Virus record (IMG/VR): IMGVR_UViG_3300021960_000030
Location: 1 to 64,000 of that record
Direction: 5' to 3' (one strand)
Source: a virus
Length of the DNA stretch: 64,000 nt
Translations under genes and position numbers: made by a program
Shown: piece after piece, positions 18,572-33,500 of the stretch
How positions within the stretch are numbered: position 1 is the stretch's first letter
Layout: every line of letters begins with the position of its first letter
The notes under the pieces: generated by a model
Told to the model about the DNA's origin: nothing
Database searches by the model: none
Seen by the model: the letters and a program-made list of their open reading frames with translations, nothing else

Positions 18572-21500
18572 GTGCGAAGATAGACGAGGGAACGAAGTTG
18601 GCGATCACGGTTGCACCCGTCTGTACCTTAAGGACAGAGGAGTTGGAGTAGACAGGTGTTGCGCCTGCGTATGTGATTGCAACTCTATATTCATCACCAT
18701 CATCACCCTGAATGGTGCTGCTGGTTGTGTAGATGGACTGGTTAGCACCGATGATGTTGTTCCAATCCGTTTCACCGTAGTTCTTCTTCTGCCACTGATA
18801 GTTCAGACCCTCGGTCACGCCCAGGGGATCGCCATCAGCAGCGTTGAACACTGCGATCACGTTGAACACTGCGGTTTGACCCTGGTTCACGGTGATGTTC
18901 AGAGGTTGACGTGTGATCTGGATTGCACCCGATTCGATGGTGATTGTTTCACCAGTGGTGGCGTCAATCGCCTCACCCGCGTAGACATCGAAACCACCGT
19001 TGATCGGAGCGCCCTGAGGCGTTGTGAAGTCATCGGCAACCGTTGTCAGAACGCTGACTGTAGGCAGTGCATAACCAACACCAGGGGTCTTAACTTGGAT
19101 GCTCGCGACACCCATTTGTGCACGTACGCGACCGTCAAAACCACTGGAGGAGATCACGTCCACATTCGGGCGTGTGGTGTAACCGTTGCCAGGGTTGGTG
19201 ATGATTGCTGCGGAGAGCGTACCTTGGCGAATGTTAGCCAACGCGGCAGCGTTGCGACCCTTGACTGTGCCTGTGTACTCGAAGGTAACCAGCGAGTTGG
19301 AGGATTCAATCAGAGCGACCTCACGAGGTTCCAGTTCGTTTTCACCTTCGATGAAGAGTTGGTCACCTGCTTCGATCGGGGGAACGACGGTTGCAGCAAT
19401 AACGTCCGCGTCAGAACCGATGTAGCTGAATGATACAAAGGTCGTGCCTGCGCGAGGAATCTCAGAGAAGATGATACGAGAACCAACGATTTCATAACCA
19501 ACGCCAGGTTCCTGAATGATGCCGTTGAGCGAAACGATGATGTTGTTCTCAGGCAGGATAGTGTTGGAAGAAACACCTTCCGTCAGGGTCAGGGAGTAGA
19601 AACCACCCTGATACTTGAGGTTGAACGAGGAGCGGAGCGAGTCAAACTCAAAGCTGATATCATCCAGTTGACGGAGTTTACCGATGTAGTAACCGATGAA
19701 CTCAGATCCAACTTCAGGTGCCTCTGTGAACGTAATCTCGTCAGAAGACGCGGTGTACGCGGCAGCAGCGCCAGGAGGTTGAAGGATGCCGTTCACGAAG
19801 ATCAGCATGTGACCTGCGGGGTCGGGCAGATATTGCTCACCGTTAGCGATGGTCAGTTTGAAGGTTGTTTGAGAACCATCGAAACCACGGAAGTAGCGGT
19901 TGACACGACCAATCAGATCGCGTGCGAGAGAAACACCTGCCTGCCAACCACCATCAGAAGTGATGGTCATGTTGGTCAGGAAGTCGCCCACAACTTCTTC
20001 CAACCAGCAGCGAGCAGTTGTACCTGTTTGCTCGATCTTGGCGATCTTACCGTAGGCAGAGTAAGTGGTTTCAACGAAGTTGCCCGAAGCAAAGATCAGC
20101 GGGAAGTTGTTGAGGTTTTCAAACTTACCAACGTTGTAACCGCCAGCACCGAATGTGTTAATCGGCAGGTTGCCGCCACCAGTTTGTACAGGCGAGGTGA
20201 GGTAGAGATCATTGATGCCATCATTGGGGCGATTGTCCCACTTGGAGACAGTTGCCGTGATGCCAGGTACCGCAATGGTAGTGCCTTGCAGCAGATAGAC
20301 GGTATCACCAGAGTTGAAGTTACCTGTGTAACCCGTATCGCGTGAAACGCTAGTGAGGGACAGTTTGTAGACTTTCTGACCGTGCACGTATGTGTTGACG
20401 GAGATTGCCTGACCGTTATCCTCAATACCAACCAGATCGAGGTACTTATCTGTGACGGAACCGTAGATCACATCACCAGGCGTCCATGCGCTGTTGATTG
20501 TCTCAACGTCCATGGTGATACGACCACCACCCGTTCCGATAAGAACACCACGCTTGTCGTTATACACGTCAATGTATGCTTCGGTAGCGGTGTCTTTCTT
20601 GAACAACCAGTCACCCTGAGTGAAGATACCCGTCTTGGTGTTCAGCAGCAGACGATCTTCTGCAACTGCCGTTACGGTTGCGGTTGCACCCGAATCGATA
20701 CCTTCGAGGATATCTCCTTGAGAGATAGTACCCTGCAGGGTTTCAATCTTGATCCAACCGTTGTCAAACTCGTCGGGAGTGACGTGCTGCATAACGTAAC
20801 CGTTGTTGCCTGTGGAACCCTGAACCACGACTTGCTCACCATCGATGAATGTAGTCGTGGACATTGTTTCAAGACCATAGTATTTGAAGGTCTTAACAAC
20901 TTTTGCGTTATTGATAAATGTAGATGATACTTCAGCAGAAGTACCAGTTGTTGTGCCCACGAGCACGTCAGCGATATTAAATCCAGCAGAAATGGGAGTC
21001 TGGATATCGCGGATGCCGAAGTCGTTAGTGACGCGAGTAACACCTGCACGACGAGCAGTAAAGAACTGCTGGTTACCTGTGTTTGTGGTATCAAGAGTGA
21101 AGTCACGGAAGCGAGCATCATGCTTGGGCATACGGGAGATTTCAAACCACTGTGCCTCAGCATTGAGGACGTAGTAGAAGTCTTGATCGTTTGCACCATC
21201 CAGAGAAGTTGCAGATGCCAGAACGTACTTCAGAACATCGCCACGGCGGAAGAAGTTGGTACGGTTGATGCGTACGCGGTTTTCTTCACGCTCCCAACCA
21301 ACTTCGATTGTCGGTGTGAGCAGAACCAGAGCGGGATCTGTGTTGTAGTCTTCACCTTCGTTGTAGGAGTTGTTGAGGTTTTGAACGTCAGTGGAAGCAA
21401 CGAATGTGACCACGTTATCCGAGGGGAATGTGCCACGCTCGATAGCAAACTCCAGGCAGTTGAGCGAGGAGTCCATGTTGAACTCGGTGCTCTCCTGATC

Positions 21501-24500
21501 CCACTCCAGGCGAGGAGTATAACCTTGGACCTGTTCAGGACTCCAAACATCGTACGGAGTCCAGGCAGGATTGTCAAAGTTGAACATCACATCCTTCGCG
21601 TACTCACGAACCTTGTTCATGCAGTACAGGAGGCGGATTCTCTGGATAGTGGGGTAAGCGATGAAGTTGCCTTCGCCGTCAAACCACTCATTTGCAAGTT
21701 TGAATGCACCTGCGTTACCGCCAGTAGCGATGTCATAGATACATGCTTCAAGAACATCCTGGGCATATGCCAGATCAGGAATATTGCCAGAAGGATATTG
21801 TGCCAGGGTTGCTGCCACAGCACGACCAGTAATCGCGTGATCATTCTTGCGAATAAACTCTGCAGTCAGGCGGTTCGAGTAGGAACCAGAACCCAGACTA
21901 TCCAGCATCAGATCAAACAGAGTCCATGCAGCATCAATCACGTTGTAGCAAGTGTATTGCTGATACAGAGTGTTAGTAAATCCGTCTGTGGGAACTGTTC
22001 TGGTGATGCTTTGCAGGTAGTTGGACGGGGAAGATGCACTTGCGTCGGTGATTGTCTGCAGAACGATATCAAACAGATCGTTGATAACAACTGCGACGTT
22101 CTGGCAAGTATTACCCCAAGAAGATGCCGACTGATCGTATGTGATTGTAAGATCACGCTCAGCAGAGTCGGCGGTGTACTTCATCGGCCAGATTGTTGGC
22201 AGAGTACGAGTAACGCCACCCAGAGTGGTGTAGTTGGTGATTGTGTCGGTAACGATGCCGAACAGGTCGTTGATCGAAGACTCAACGTTTGAACATGCAC
22301 CACCACCAGGAGGAACCGTACGGGATGCGTGGTTCATGTTGCCATTCACCACAGCGTCGGTAACGATCGACAGCAGCGTTGTAGCAGCAGAAACCTCAGT
22401 CGGACATGCGGGTTGGGTCACGTCAGCAGTGATCGTGAGATCTCTGTACTGAGTCAGAGTTGTGCGACCTGCTGCATTCCAGGAGTTTGCTGCAACGGGT
22501 TGGATGTTACGGATAACATCGGGCAGGATGCTGCTGTTGATGTAGTTGAAGATCGCCTGTGTCCAACCGTTTTGGGGAGAACCGATGTGACCGTTCTGGA
22601 CATACTCGTTTGCGTAATCCCAGACGTAGGAGTTACCGCCGTAAGCGACGTGATATGCAACACCCTTCAGGATACGCTCAGTATCATCGATACAGGAGAC
22701 GGTGCCGTTGGGGATTGTCCAACCATTAGTTGCCACGAAGGTATTAACAACACCTTCTGCAATCCAGCGAGCGTTGTTGTAGATCAGATTGTATGCGTCA
22801 GCAGCACGGGAGCGGTTTGCAGTAGTGCCACCAGTCAGAGCATTCTCGTCCAGAGTCACATAGTCGCGGGTTCTGAACTTGTAGGGTTCGTAGTCGAGTT
22901 CGTCATAATACTTCTGCTCAAACCCGTGAACCTCGTTACCAGTGTTGATAACGGGTACTGCACGCATGACCTGAATCGCAATGTCGCGTGCCTGATTGAA
23001 GGCATACACAGACTCGGTGGATTGAGATGCAACGTGCTGGAGACCTGCAGTGCCCACATAGAACTCAGCAGCGTCATAGACCATGTTGTTGCCGCCGTAC
23101 TTCATGTTGAAGACGATTGCATTCAGGGTATCTGCGATGTCATGAACACAGTTGATGTTGCCACCAGGGATCACGAGAGCAGGATACTGAACGGTTGTGC
23201 GATAGACTGCTTCCTCAGCGATGAAACGGATATTTCTGTCAAGGATGTTTGCAGCATCAACATAGCGAGATGCAACACCGTTCTGATCGTAGGACTCAAC
23301 GCTAGGATCATTTTCCTCACCAGCCCCATAGCCATAGATGTTATCGCGTCCGAATCCGTTACGCATTGCGAGGATACAAATATCTCTCGCCATCTTGTAT
23401 GCGTAGATGGATGCTTCTGCCTCACTTTCGATGTGGCGGAGGGAGTTATTTTCGGGTTCGATGTACAGTTCAGCAGCATCGTAAACCTTGCTGTTTCCAC
23501 CCAGGCGAATGTCATGGACAAGTGCCTCAATGAAACCAACAACGTCATCGATACAGTTTTGCTGACCGCCAGGAATCTGCAGATCTTGGAACTTAGCGAG
23601 GTCATTCATTCTCATGACTGCCTCAGTTGCAATCTGCTTTTTGTTCCTTTCAATCATGTCTGCTGCATCAATCAGCTGGTTGTTGTCAGCACGGTTGGCG
23701 TTGTAACCCTGAGGATCAACAGTAACACCGTGATCAATGTAAGGAACCTTTTGGGTATACTGAGCGATGTAGTAATCGTCAACATTTGTAGTACCCTGGG
23801 CAGGATTGGGTGCCTGACCGAACTGAACAAGCAGTTGGTTGATTGCTTTGGTGGAGAGGTACTTGGTGTAAGAGATTGCATCCAGCATCGGCAGCAGTTC
23901 TTCGCTGACGTGGAGGATATCTTGCTCACCATTCAGGTAGAAGTCGATAACTTCGTTAACTGCAGCATTGCCACCTGTGAGCAGGTCAGCGATGATTGCA
24001 GGAATGATGTACTGCTTGATATCGCGGATACAGATCTGACCGTTGTTACCACCAGGAATCTGCAGTTTGTCGTAGTAGGTACCGTTGATGGTAACTTCCC
24101 ACTTATTCTCAATGTAACCAACGACTTCCTCAGCGATGTAATCTCTGTTCAACCACAGAGCATCACCAGCGTCGCGGAAGCGGTCGCCCGTAGGTGCGAG
24201 GATGTTCAGAATGTTCTGAGTCAGTGCGTCAATATTGTCAAGAACTTGCTGAGTAGCAGCAGTACCAGTTAGAGGAATACGGAGTTTTTCGCTGTAGGTA
24301 TCTGTAAGATCCGTGTCTGTAGTGGTGACAACATACTTACAAAGTTCACCTGCTTGTTCCCATGCGTACAGGGATTGCAGAAGTTCTTTGCCGATAAACT
24401 CAAGACTTCCATCCTTCTCCAGGTAACCCTTGGCCGCGACGGTTGTGTAATAGTCGCCGCCATACTTCAGATCTTTGATGATAGCGTCGAGAATAAACTC

Positions 24501-27500
24501 TTCAGTATCACGGAGACAGTAGTATGTGCCCTGATAGGTATTGGTTGCAGGATCGTCACCAGGCATCACGAAGTCGGAATACTTCGCCTTCATGCGACCA
24601 ACAGCGACCTCAGCGATCCACTTATCGTTCTTAAGAATGAGATCTGCAGCATTGCGATGAGAGTCACGACCCAGGTCGATGTCCTCAACAATCACACGCT
24701 TGTCTTCGTAATCGATTCTCTTGGCAGTTGCAGAGGATACTGTCTGACCACTGAACTGAGCATAAACCTCAGAGGTGGAGACAATAAACGGTTGCTCCGC
24801 ATTCAGACCCAGAACGATTCTTTCATCATCCCAGTTATTGCTGGTAGGTGCAGTGAATCCTGCAGTGTACTTGGCATAACCCTTGTAGACTGCAATCTGA
24901 TCAGCGTTACCGATGAATCCATTGGAACCTGTCAGGTTAGAACCAACGTAGCAAGGACCCCAACCGAAATCATCGTTGTTTGTGGCACTACCACCTGCCT
25001 GAACACCATCCACGTATGCGAGCATCACTCCAGATGTTCTGACGACTGCAACGTGGTGCCAGGTGTTTGCAGTGAATACCGCGTTGGAGATGATCACAAG
25101 GTTGCCAGAACCACTGTAGACACGCAGAGTGTCATTGTTAATCTCAACCATCAGACCTGTGCCAGCAGTGCGACGCAGATCAAACAGTGTTTGCTGACCA
25201 ACAATACCAGTCGGATAGAACCAACCTTCCAGGGTGAAATCGCCTGTGCCGAAGTCAAAGTCATAGGACTCTGCTTGCTTCAACCAGGAGTTTGCAACAA
25301 ACTTCAGAGACTTAGTGCTGTTTGCCAAGTCAGTCTTGACGTTCAGAACACTCTGAGTAACTTGTGCAGCACCAGGGTTTGTGAGAGTGGAGTTTGTGAT
25401 GTACTCATCGGCAGCAAATGTGCCACCAACGCCTGCGCTGGTTGCGAACAACCACTTCAGACCAGAGTTCACGCCTTCCAGAGACATGGTTGTTCCAGAA
25501 GTCACGCCACGGACATTATCAAGTCTGTTGAACAAACCAGTGGACTTGTTCTTGTATGCAATCTTAATGACACGAACAGTTTCACCATCTCTGAAGGAAC
25601 CATCGTCGATGGAGGACAGAGCGTTGATATTTGCAAGTGTTTGATTGTTGATTGCAGTAGTTGCAATGGTTGTCAGAGTATCGATAGTGGACTGAACGTC
25701 AGCACAGTTTGTATCGGACTGATTATTACCATTTGCATAGTTGACATCATAGTCATGACCAGGAGCAGTACCACCGTAGGATGCGGGATCATTCAGGATT
25801 GTCAGATCTTTTTCATACAGCAGGTTGTTGATTGCTCTCTTAGCGAGATCGCGTGCCTTGTTTAGAGCAGTGATGGTTTCTGCTTCTTCACCTGCAACGC
25901 CATTGCTAATGAATGTGCCGTTCTGGAAGTAGAAGCGTGCCCATGTAACAACACCCAAGTTGCCACCCTGACCAACGTCAGATGCAAGACCATCAACGAA
26001 GTAACCAACGTCACGACGGCACTTGTCCTCAGTTGCATTGTAGGAGGGTTCTTCGGGATCGATATCCTCAAAGTCCTGATTACCAAGAAGTGTTTCGGTG
26101 ATCGCTGTCGCCAGAGTATCAACTGCAGCACGAACGTCTGCACAAGCAGCAGTATCAGTGTTGCTGATCGTGCCAGGTGCACCATATGTAGCGCCACCTT
26201 CGGTAACGGTCAGATCTTGATACTTGGTATAGACCACAGCATCGATTGTCTCTGTGCCGAACAGTTGGTTTGTGATGGCATCTGCCATGTAATCTGCAGC
26301 ACGTCCGTATGCCCAGGTAGTCTCGGCAAGTTGTTGGTTGATGTAACCAAGTCCTTGAGATGTGTAGTACATCTGGATGAACTTGCGAGCATACTTATTA
26401 CCACCTGCATACATGTCATATGCAACTGCATCGATGAAGTGACCCAGGTCACGCTTGCACTTATCAGAGTTAGGTACCACCAGAGAGGGGTACTGCAGGA
26501 TCATATCTTGATAGGTCTTAGCAACAATCCAAGACTTGTTCTTGATTACCAGACGATATCCATCACGGAATCTAGAACGAGGATCGGTTTGAGGTTGACC
26601 AGGATAGTAGAAGTCTTCATGCTCAACTGAGATTTCTGCAGTTGCGAAGTCAATGATCTCATCCTTCGATGCTGCAATACGATTTCTAGCATCATAGTAG
26701 CGAGGTGCAGCGGTGCCGTATGCAGCACCGTAGATTGGGTTGTTATAGAAGACCTTGATGTTACGGATCTCATCGCCATTGCCAAAGACGCCGTTTGTAA
26801 GGTTGGTGTATGTGACCTCAGAAGAGCGAACTTCTTCAAAGTCAAGGAAGTAAGCGTTGATACGCTCTTCATCATCAAAGAGTTCTGTAGGTGTGATTGT
26901 GGACTTGGAAATGTCGTCCAGCAGGATGTTCGGATAGCTGGTGCTAACGATACGCTCGAAGAGCAGACCATAGAAGGAGGAACCAGCAGTCAAGATCTGC
27001 TCACCAACAACGTCGTTGGTAACGGGATCTCTATAAGGTGCCAGGAATGTGATGCGTGCTGCCAGGCTGGAACGAGTGGAGTAGACGATATCCTGCAGAC
27101 GGAAGTCAAATACGCCAGTCTCATACTTAGCAGTACCAGTTGTCTTGCTAACAACGATTGCACTGTTGGGATCGCCATTTTCATCCAAGTTAATCGCGTT
27201 GACCTGGGCAGTCGGGTTGCCACGGGAGCGATTTGTGCAGACCAGAGTTTCATCAAACTCATACAGTGTGGACTGTGTGAGAACGGTTTGAGAAGCAATC
27301 AGTGCACTGAATCCGAGAGCGGAAACATCGATTCTTTCGTTATTTTGGAAAGGACCGCCAACGATTGCGACAATATCGATTGTATTGGTACCCGATGCAA
27401 CAACAGTTCCAAGAGCATCGCTAGCAGCACCAGAGACTTGATAACCAATCTCAGGATAGATGCCAGAAACATCAGACAGGTTCAAGCGAGTAATGGTCAA

Positions 27501-30500
27501 GAACTCAAGACCCACATCACGATAGACAACCTTAGAAGGTGCCTTCGGTGCTTCCTTGAACACAATCTGACCACCAACTACATCATATGCATCGACAGGT
27601 GCCTGAATGATGCCGTTCAGTGTGATGAGCAACTGGTTGTTCTTAACGATAACCTGCTCGCCCTCAACCGTCAGGTTGAAACCAGTCTGAATACCGTCAA
27701 ACTCACCAGAGATATCATCAAGTTTCTTAACGATAGAGGTGAGGATTTCCTCAGAGTTGGTCAAACGCTTCTTACGGAAGAGAACTTCAGTATTGTTGAA
27801 GTCTGAGTAGATGGGTTGAGCAGCACCGAAAGATGTAACTTGGTTAACGTTGGTGTACTCGTTGATGTTCACCTGTTTGATGAACTCAGTACCAACCTTA
27901 CGACCAGAGATATCCTTACCGCCAGTCAGTTGAAGCTGACCGAACATATTGAAACCAGTCGGGTGGTTGTTCTCAAGGATTTGCTCACGCCAACGGTTGA
28001 TGGGAATCGTGGACTTAATAACGTAGGAGAAGTTCTGATAGAAGTAAGAGTCCTGAATCTTCTGAACGATTTCGGAAGGCTTACCAACGTCATCGATGAA
28101 CTTACCAGGAGTTTGTGTCAGGGAGTCAATATTCAGAACGCCCTTAGCAAGGGAAACGTTGTCAATGACGCCAGATGCACGAGACACAGAACCATTAACA
28201 CGCTCACCAACAACAAAGTTGCCAGTAGCATTTACGAGTTTCAGGATCTTAGGACCAATCTGCCAACCATTGTTTTCGGAAACGAAAGCAGTGACGGTTG
28301 CATCTTCTTCACTATCGCCTTGGTAAACCTTTTCACCCTCAAGGAAGCGAGATGTTTCGACAACTGCCTTTGCTCTACCACCGAATACCTCAGTAAGCAG
28401 AACTTGGCGACCAGCACCTTGGGTCAAGAATGTGATGAAGTTACCAGACTCAGCGTCGGCAGGAGTCAGTGCAAAGCGGAGTTGATCACCTTCCAGAGAG
28501 TTGGTCTCACCAGCAATCGCATAGTAGATCTGACCCACCACCAAACTGGTCAAACCAGCAGAACTTGGTTTCGGCAGTTCGCCAACAGTATTACCCACAT
28601 CATCTGCACGGAACTGAACAGCAGCACCGTTAGTAATGCCGTGAGGGAAGTTGAACTGCAGGTAGTTCAGGTCGAGGTTAACGACGTAGTTGAACTCAGA
28701 CTTCAGAGTCACACTGGGTTCCGAAGAGTAACCAGCACCAGGATTCTTGATCTGAATCTCACTCAGACGGTTGTTCTTAACGATTGCAACTGCTTCAGCA
28801 CCAACACCACCACCACCTTCGATGATAACCGCAGGAGCAGAGGTATAACCAGCACCAGGATCAGTGATGGTGATTTGGGACAGAATGGAGGTATTGAAGA
28901 GTTGCAGGTTGATCGGGAAGGTGATCTCAGGTTTCAGAGTGTAGTCATGGGAATAACCATAACCAAACTCATTGTTCTTGAGTTTCTTGATCTTACCGAT
29001 GTTCTTACCTGTCAAGAAGACAGATGCACCGCTACCCTCATCGGGAATGATGACACCCAGGTCAGCACCAGAACCAGTCAGTGTGGGACCAAGGATGCCT
29101 TGGATACCATCCACATCGACGGTTGCAACTGTGTATCCTTTACCAGGATCGGTAACTACAACGCTAACGATTGTGCCAGAACCGATTTCTTCGTCAACTT
29201 CAACAGTGATGCGGCAGAGACCACCTTCACCATCACCATTGATGGGTACTTGATCATATGTGCCGATAGCATATTCAGAACCACCAGACAAGATCTCAAC
29301 ACGTTCAATCTGACGGAAAGATGCAATGTCGGAAATGATGGGCAGTTTTTGATAGAAACCACCAGCAGAGATCAGTTTGATGTCTGCAATAGGACCGATT
29401 GCTCTCTTGGATGTGGTGGAGTAATCGGAGTAAGGACGATTCTGATCATCGCTTCCAATCTCAGCATTAGTGTTCTCAGGTTCAAAGTCCAGAGGGAACT
29501 GGAACTCATTTGTAGAAACAATGCTAGAAACCTTATATGTTCCATCAAACGGTGTCTTCTTAACGTCGATGAACGAAGTACCACCCACAGGGGAGTTAGC
29601 ACCAGTTCTGGACGGGTCAAAGTAGTAGGAGATGTTAGTAACCTGACCATCAACCTTAAGTTTGACAAACGGAGCATTTGTTCCATCGTAAATACCAGGG
29701 GTGCCCTGACGTTCGATGTTGTTGAAGGAATACTCCAGTTTGAACTCGTTATCTTGAGAGAATGACAGATAGTAACCAAGGTTGCTGCTGTCGCTCATGT
29801 CAAACACATAGTTGTGGTTTCTGATGAGCAGCAGAGTGGGGTGCTTGGTGTAGATGTTTACACGAGCAATGCTGTTCTGCAAGAATCCTGGTTCGTTTGC
29901 AGGAACACCACGTACTTGGAAGGTAAAGTCTCTGGAGGAGAACACTTCCTTAACGAAGAAGGAACCGTTAAACTCGCTAGTGCTGAAACCTTCTGTGAAC
30001 AGAATGTCATTTGCTGAATATTTGTGTGCACTGTTAGCAACACAATAAACGAGGTCAGTTCTAGTCTGAGTTTTAACTAGGATTGTCTTATCAAGAACTG
30101 CAACCAGGGAGATCTGCTTGACGCTACCAACACCATTGATTTGAAGAATGGTGGGTGCATCTTCCTTAGGATTGACAGTAACAGAACCGCCGATGCTCAG
30201 GTTGTCATTAGCAATGAAGTTAGAATCGCTGTAGATCTCATCAACAGTGATGGAATACCAGTTTTCACCAGCATCAAACTCCTTAAAGGTTGCATAGTCG
30301 CTCAGAGGATCATATGTCAGAGTATGCTCCCACTGAACTGTACCGTCAGTCGCGGTGCCAGTAGAGTGTGTCGGAGGATTCTGGGAGGTACGACCTGCAC
30401 CAACACAGGTATACTTGTTTCTACCGTAGTAGACAACAGCACCGATGTCATAGATTTTGAGTTTTTCCCAAAGAGGATCCTTAGGAGTAGGATATGCAGT

Positions 30501-33500
30501 ATTTGCAAGATCTACTTCAATCGGAGTATTGCCAGTTGTGGTAAAGTCCCAAGAAACGCCACCATCGCTTGCATTGCCTGTTGTGTGGACTGGTTCATTA
30601 GTACCAGCGGTACCGTTGGTGCTCGCTGTGTAGATATTGCCTGCCGAGTAAACTTGATCACCAGCAATGTAAGAAGCAGCTTGCTCCCACTCAGGAATAT
30701 CACGAGCAACGGTGAATGTGATGCCAGCGATAACATTCAGACCAGTGTCAGTTGCACTGGTGCTTCTGATCTTATCAGTGAGGTTGAATGTTGCTGCAGC
30801 GGGGAAGATATTACCGATCCTGTAGGTTGTGCCAAGACCAGGATTCTCAATGGTCCCTGCAGGAATCTCAACGATAGTGCCGTAACGCTGGGTAGTACCC
30901 TGATCGTTGTACTGTTGCAGGATTTCGCCCTTAGTAAAGCGGACTTCCTGATTAAATGTCAGTTGTTGGACACTATCAATCTTCTGATATCTTGCATCCT
31001 TGATGTAATACTTCGGTGTTACAACAGGAATCAGGACAAGTCTCTTTCCACCAGGAGAAGGAACAGTAGAAGTTTTAGATCCATACAGAACTTGATCATA
31101 GTCAAATGTATAGATACCTGTCTGGAGTTGACTTGTAACCTCAGCATAATCGAGGATTTGCAGACCACCAGGACCAATCGCCCAGGTAGACATGAGGGGT
31201 TGTGTCTGGTTGTTGTAAGTCCAGTTTCCATCCGCAACAAATGCTACAGATGTGGAGTTGGGGAGATCAGTTAATGCAAATGTTCCACGACGATCGTGCT
31301 GTCTGTCGATCTTGTAGATAGAAACGCCAGAGTTGGTTGTTCTAATCGGAACTGCTGCAGTGGGCAGAGTGAACGATGCACCACTGTACTGACTGTCATC
31401 ATCGATTACAAAATCATCGATGTTGCCCAGAAGTGTAGTATAGGTTGTAGGAACCTTGATACCGCCGACATATACTTCATCGATGCCGATGTTTGTTGTG
31501 CTTCCAGACCACAGAGCGAGTTGCTGACCATTGACATAGCAAGCAAAGTCATATGCACCCAAGGTGGGTTGTGTCTTAGACAGAGCAATATGTACCCATG
31601 CATCGGCGGCAAATGTTGCCCAAACGGTAGCAGAGACAGATTCGGCAACTACATTGCTACCCTGCCAAAGAAGTTTCAGTTTTCCGTAAGAAGCACTGCC
31701 ACTGTCACCATCAACAAACAGTCTCAGAGTGTTGGAAGGATTGCTTCCATCATTAGGATGTGTCTCGAAGAATGTGGGTTGAGAGTTGTTGAGAGACTGA
31801 GTTGCAGTATCAATACGGAACCAACCCTGCAGAGTCCACTCAGAGGTGTTCAGATCCAGACTGGTAATACCGTAGTGGTTTGCTGCTTCCAGTTTTGTAG
31901 AACCAGTACCCCACTTATATGCAACTGCATCGATAGATGCATCGGTTGCGTTGTAGTATTGGGGTGTACCACGATTCAGTTTGGTCTCGTCAAATACATT
32001 GATTGTAGTTTGGACATCAAAGGTAATGTCAGAATAACCATATCCACCAAGTTGAGAATCGGTTACAGTCAGGGTGTTGCCAATCAGATAACCACGACCC
32101 GTCTTATTCATGCCAACGGTAACGATACCATTAGCAGCAACGTTAACGTCCAGAGTTGCATTAACACCGTTTCCACCAGCAGCACTGATATTGCTGTATG
32201 TGATGTCCTGCAGAGCTGCTACAGCAAAGGTCAGGTTGTTGCCACCAAAGTTGCCCAGTTGAGCATCGGTGATGGTGAAGGTATCTGCAACTTGATATTC
32301 TTGACCAGGGTTGTTAACAACGGGGGTTGCAAGACCAGTACCGTCAACAGTGACGTTGAATGTTGCATATTGACCCGTGCCATTCGTGGTTGCCGAGACA
32401 TTATTGTAGGTATGACCCTGAATAGATGCCACAGTCATTTGAAGATTGGGTGCACCAGTGTTCCCCAACTGAGAGTCAGGAATGGTGACTACATCATTCA
32501 GAACAAAGTTTTGTCCACGGTTGACAGGTGTCAGTGATGTAAAGTTGCCAAGATTGTCAAGAGTGATATTGAAAGTTGCACCAGTACCACCACCAAATCC
32601 ATTGTTTGTAGATGTCCAGGTAGAAATACCAGAGTATGTGATGCCATTTGTAGCAGTCACATTGAATGTGAAGTTTGCGGCACCTCTGTTGCCCAGTTCA
32701 GAATCGGAGATGGTGACAGTTTCACCAGCAACAAATCCATTACCAGTGTTAGTGATATTGACAAGAATGATTGCACCACTACTATCAACAGTGATGGCAA
32801 ACTGTGCTCCAGTACCAGAACCAGTAGAGGTGTAGTTAGATACGTTGTAGATTGCACCACCACCAACAGAAGAAACCTCGGCAGTGATATTAGAAGCACC
32901 AGTATTGCCAACGTCAGCATCAGCGATTGTGATTGTATCGCCAACAACATAACCATTACCAGGACTTGTAACGTTCAGGAACGCAACAGAACCATCTGCA
33001 TTGATAGTTACCTGCAGTGTCAATCCAGAACCAAGTCCATTGGTTGTTGTTGCAACGTTGCTATACAGAGGAGGTGCCTTAATCGTAGCAACATCAAATG
33101 TAAGGTCTGCAGCACCACTGTTACCCAGTGAACTATCTGCAATGGTAATGGTGTCACCAACTGCATACGACAGACCAGCAGGGTTGCCAGATACGACAGA
33201 TGCAGCACCAGAAGCATCGATAGTTACATTGAATACTGCTCCAGTACCAATACCAGTTGTAGAAGTTACAGGAACATTGGTATATGTCGAAGGTGCAGTG
33301 ATTGTTGCAACATTAAATGTCAGGTTCGCCGCACCATTGTTACCCAACAGAGTGTCACTAATCGTGACTGTATTACCTGCGGCATAAGCAAGACCACCTT
33401 GATTGACCTGTACAACGGTAGCTGCACCAACACCATCGATGGTGACATTAAATGTTGCATTTACGCCAACCCCATTGTTTGTGCTAGCAACGTTGGTATA

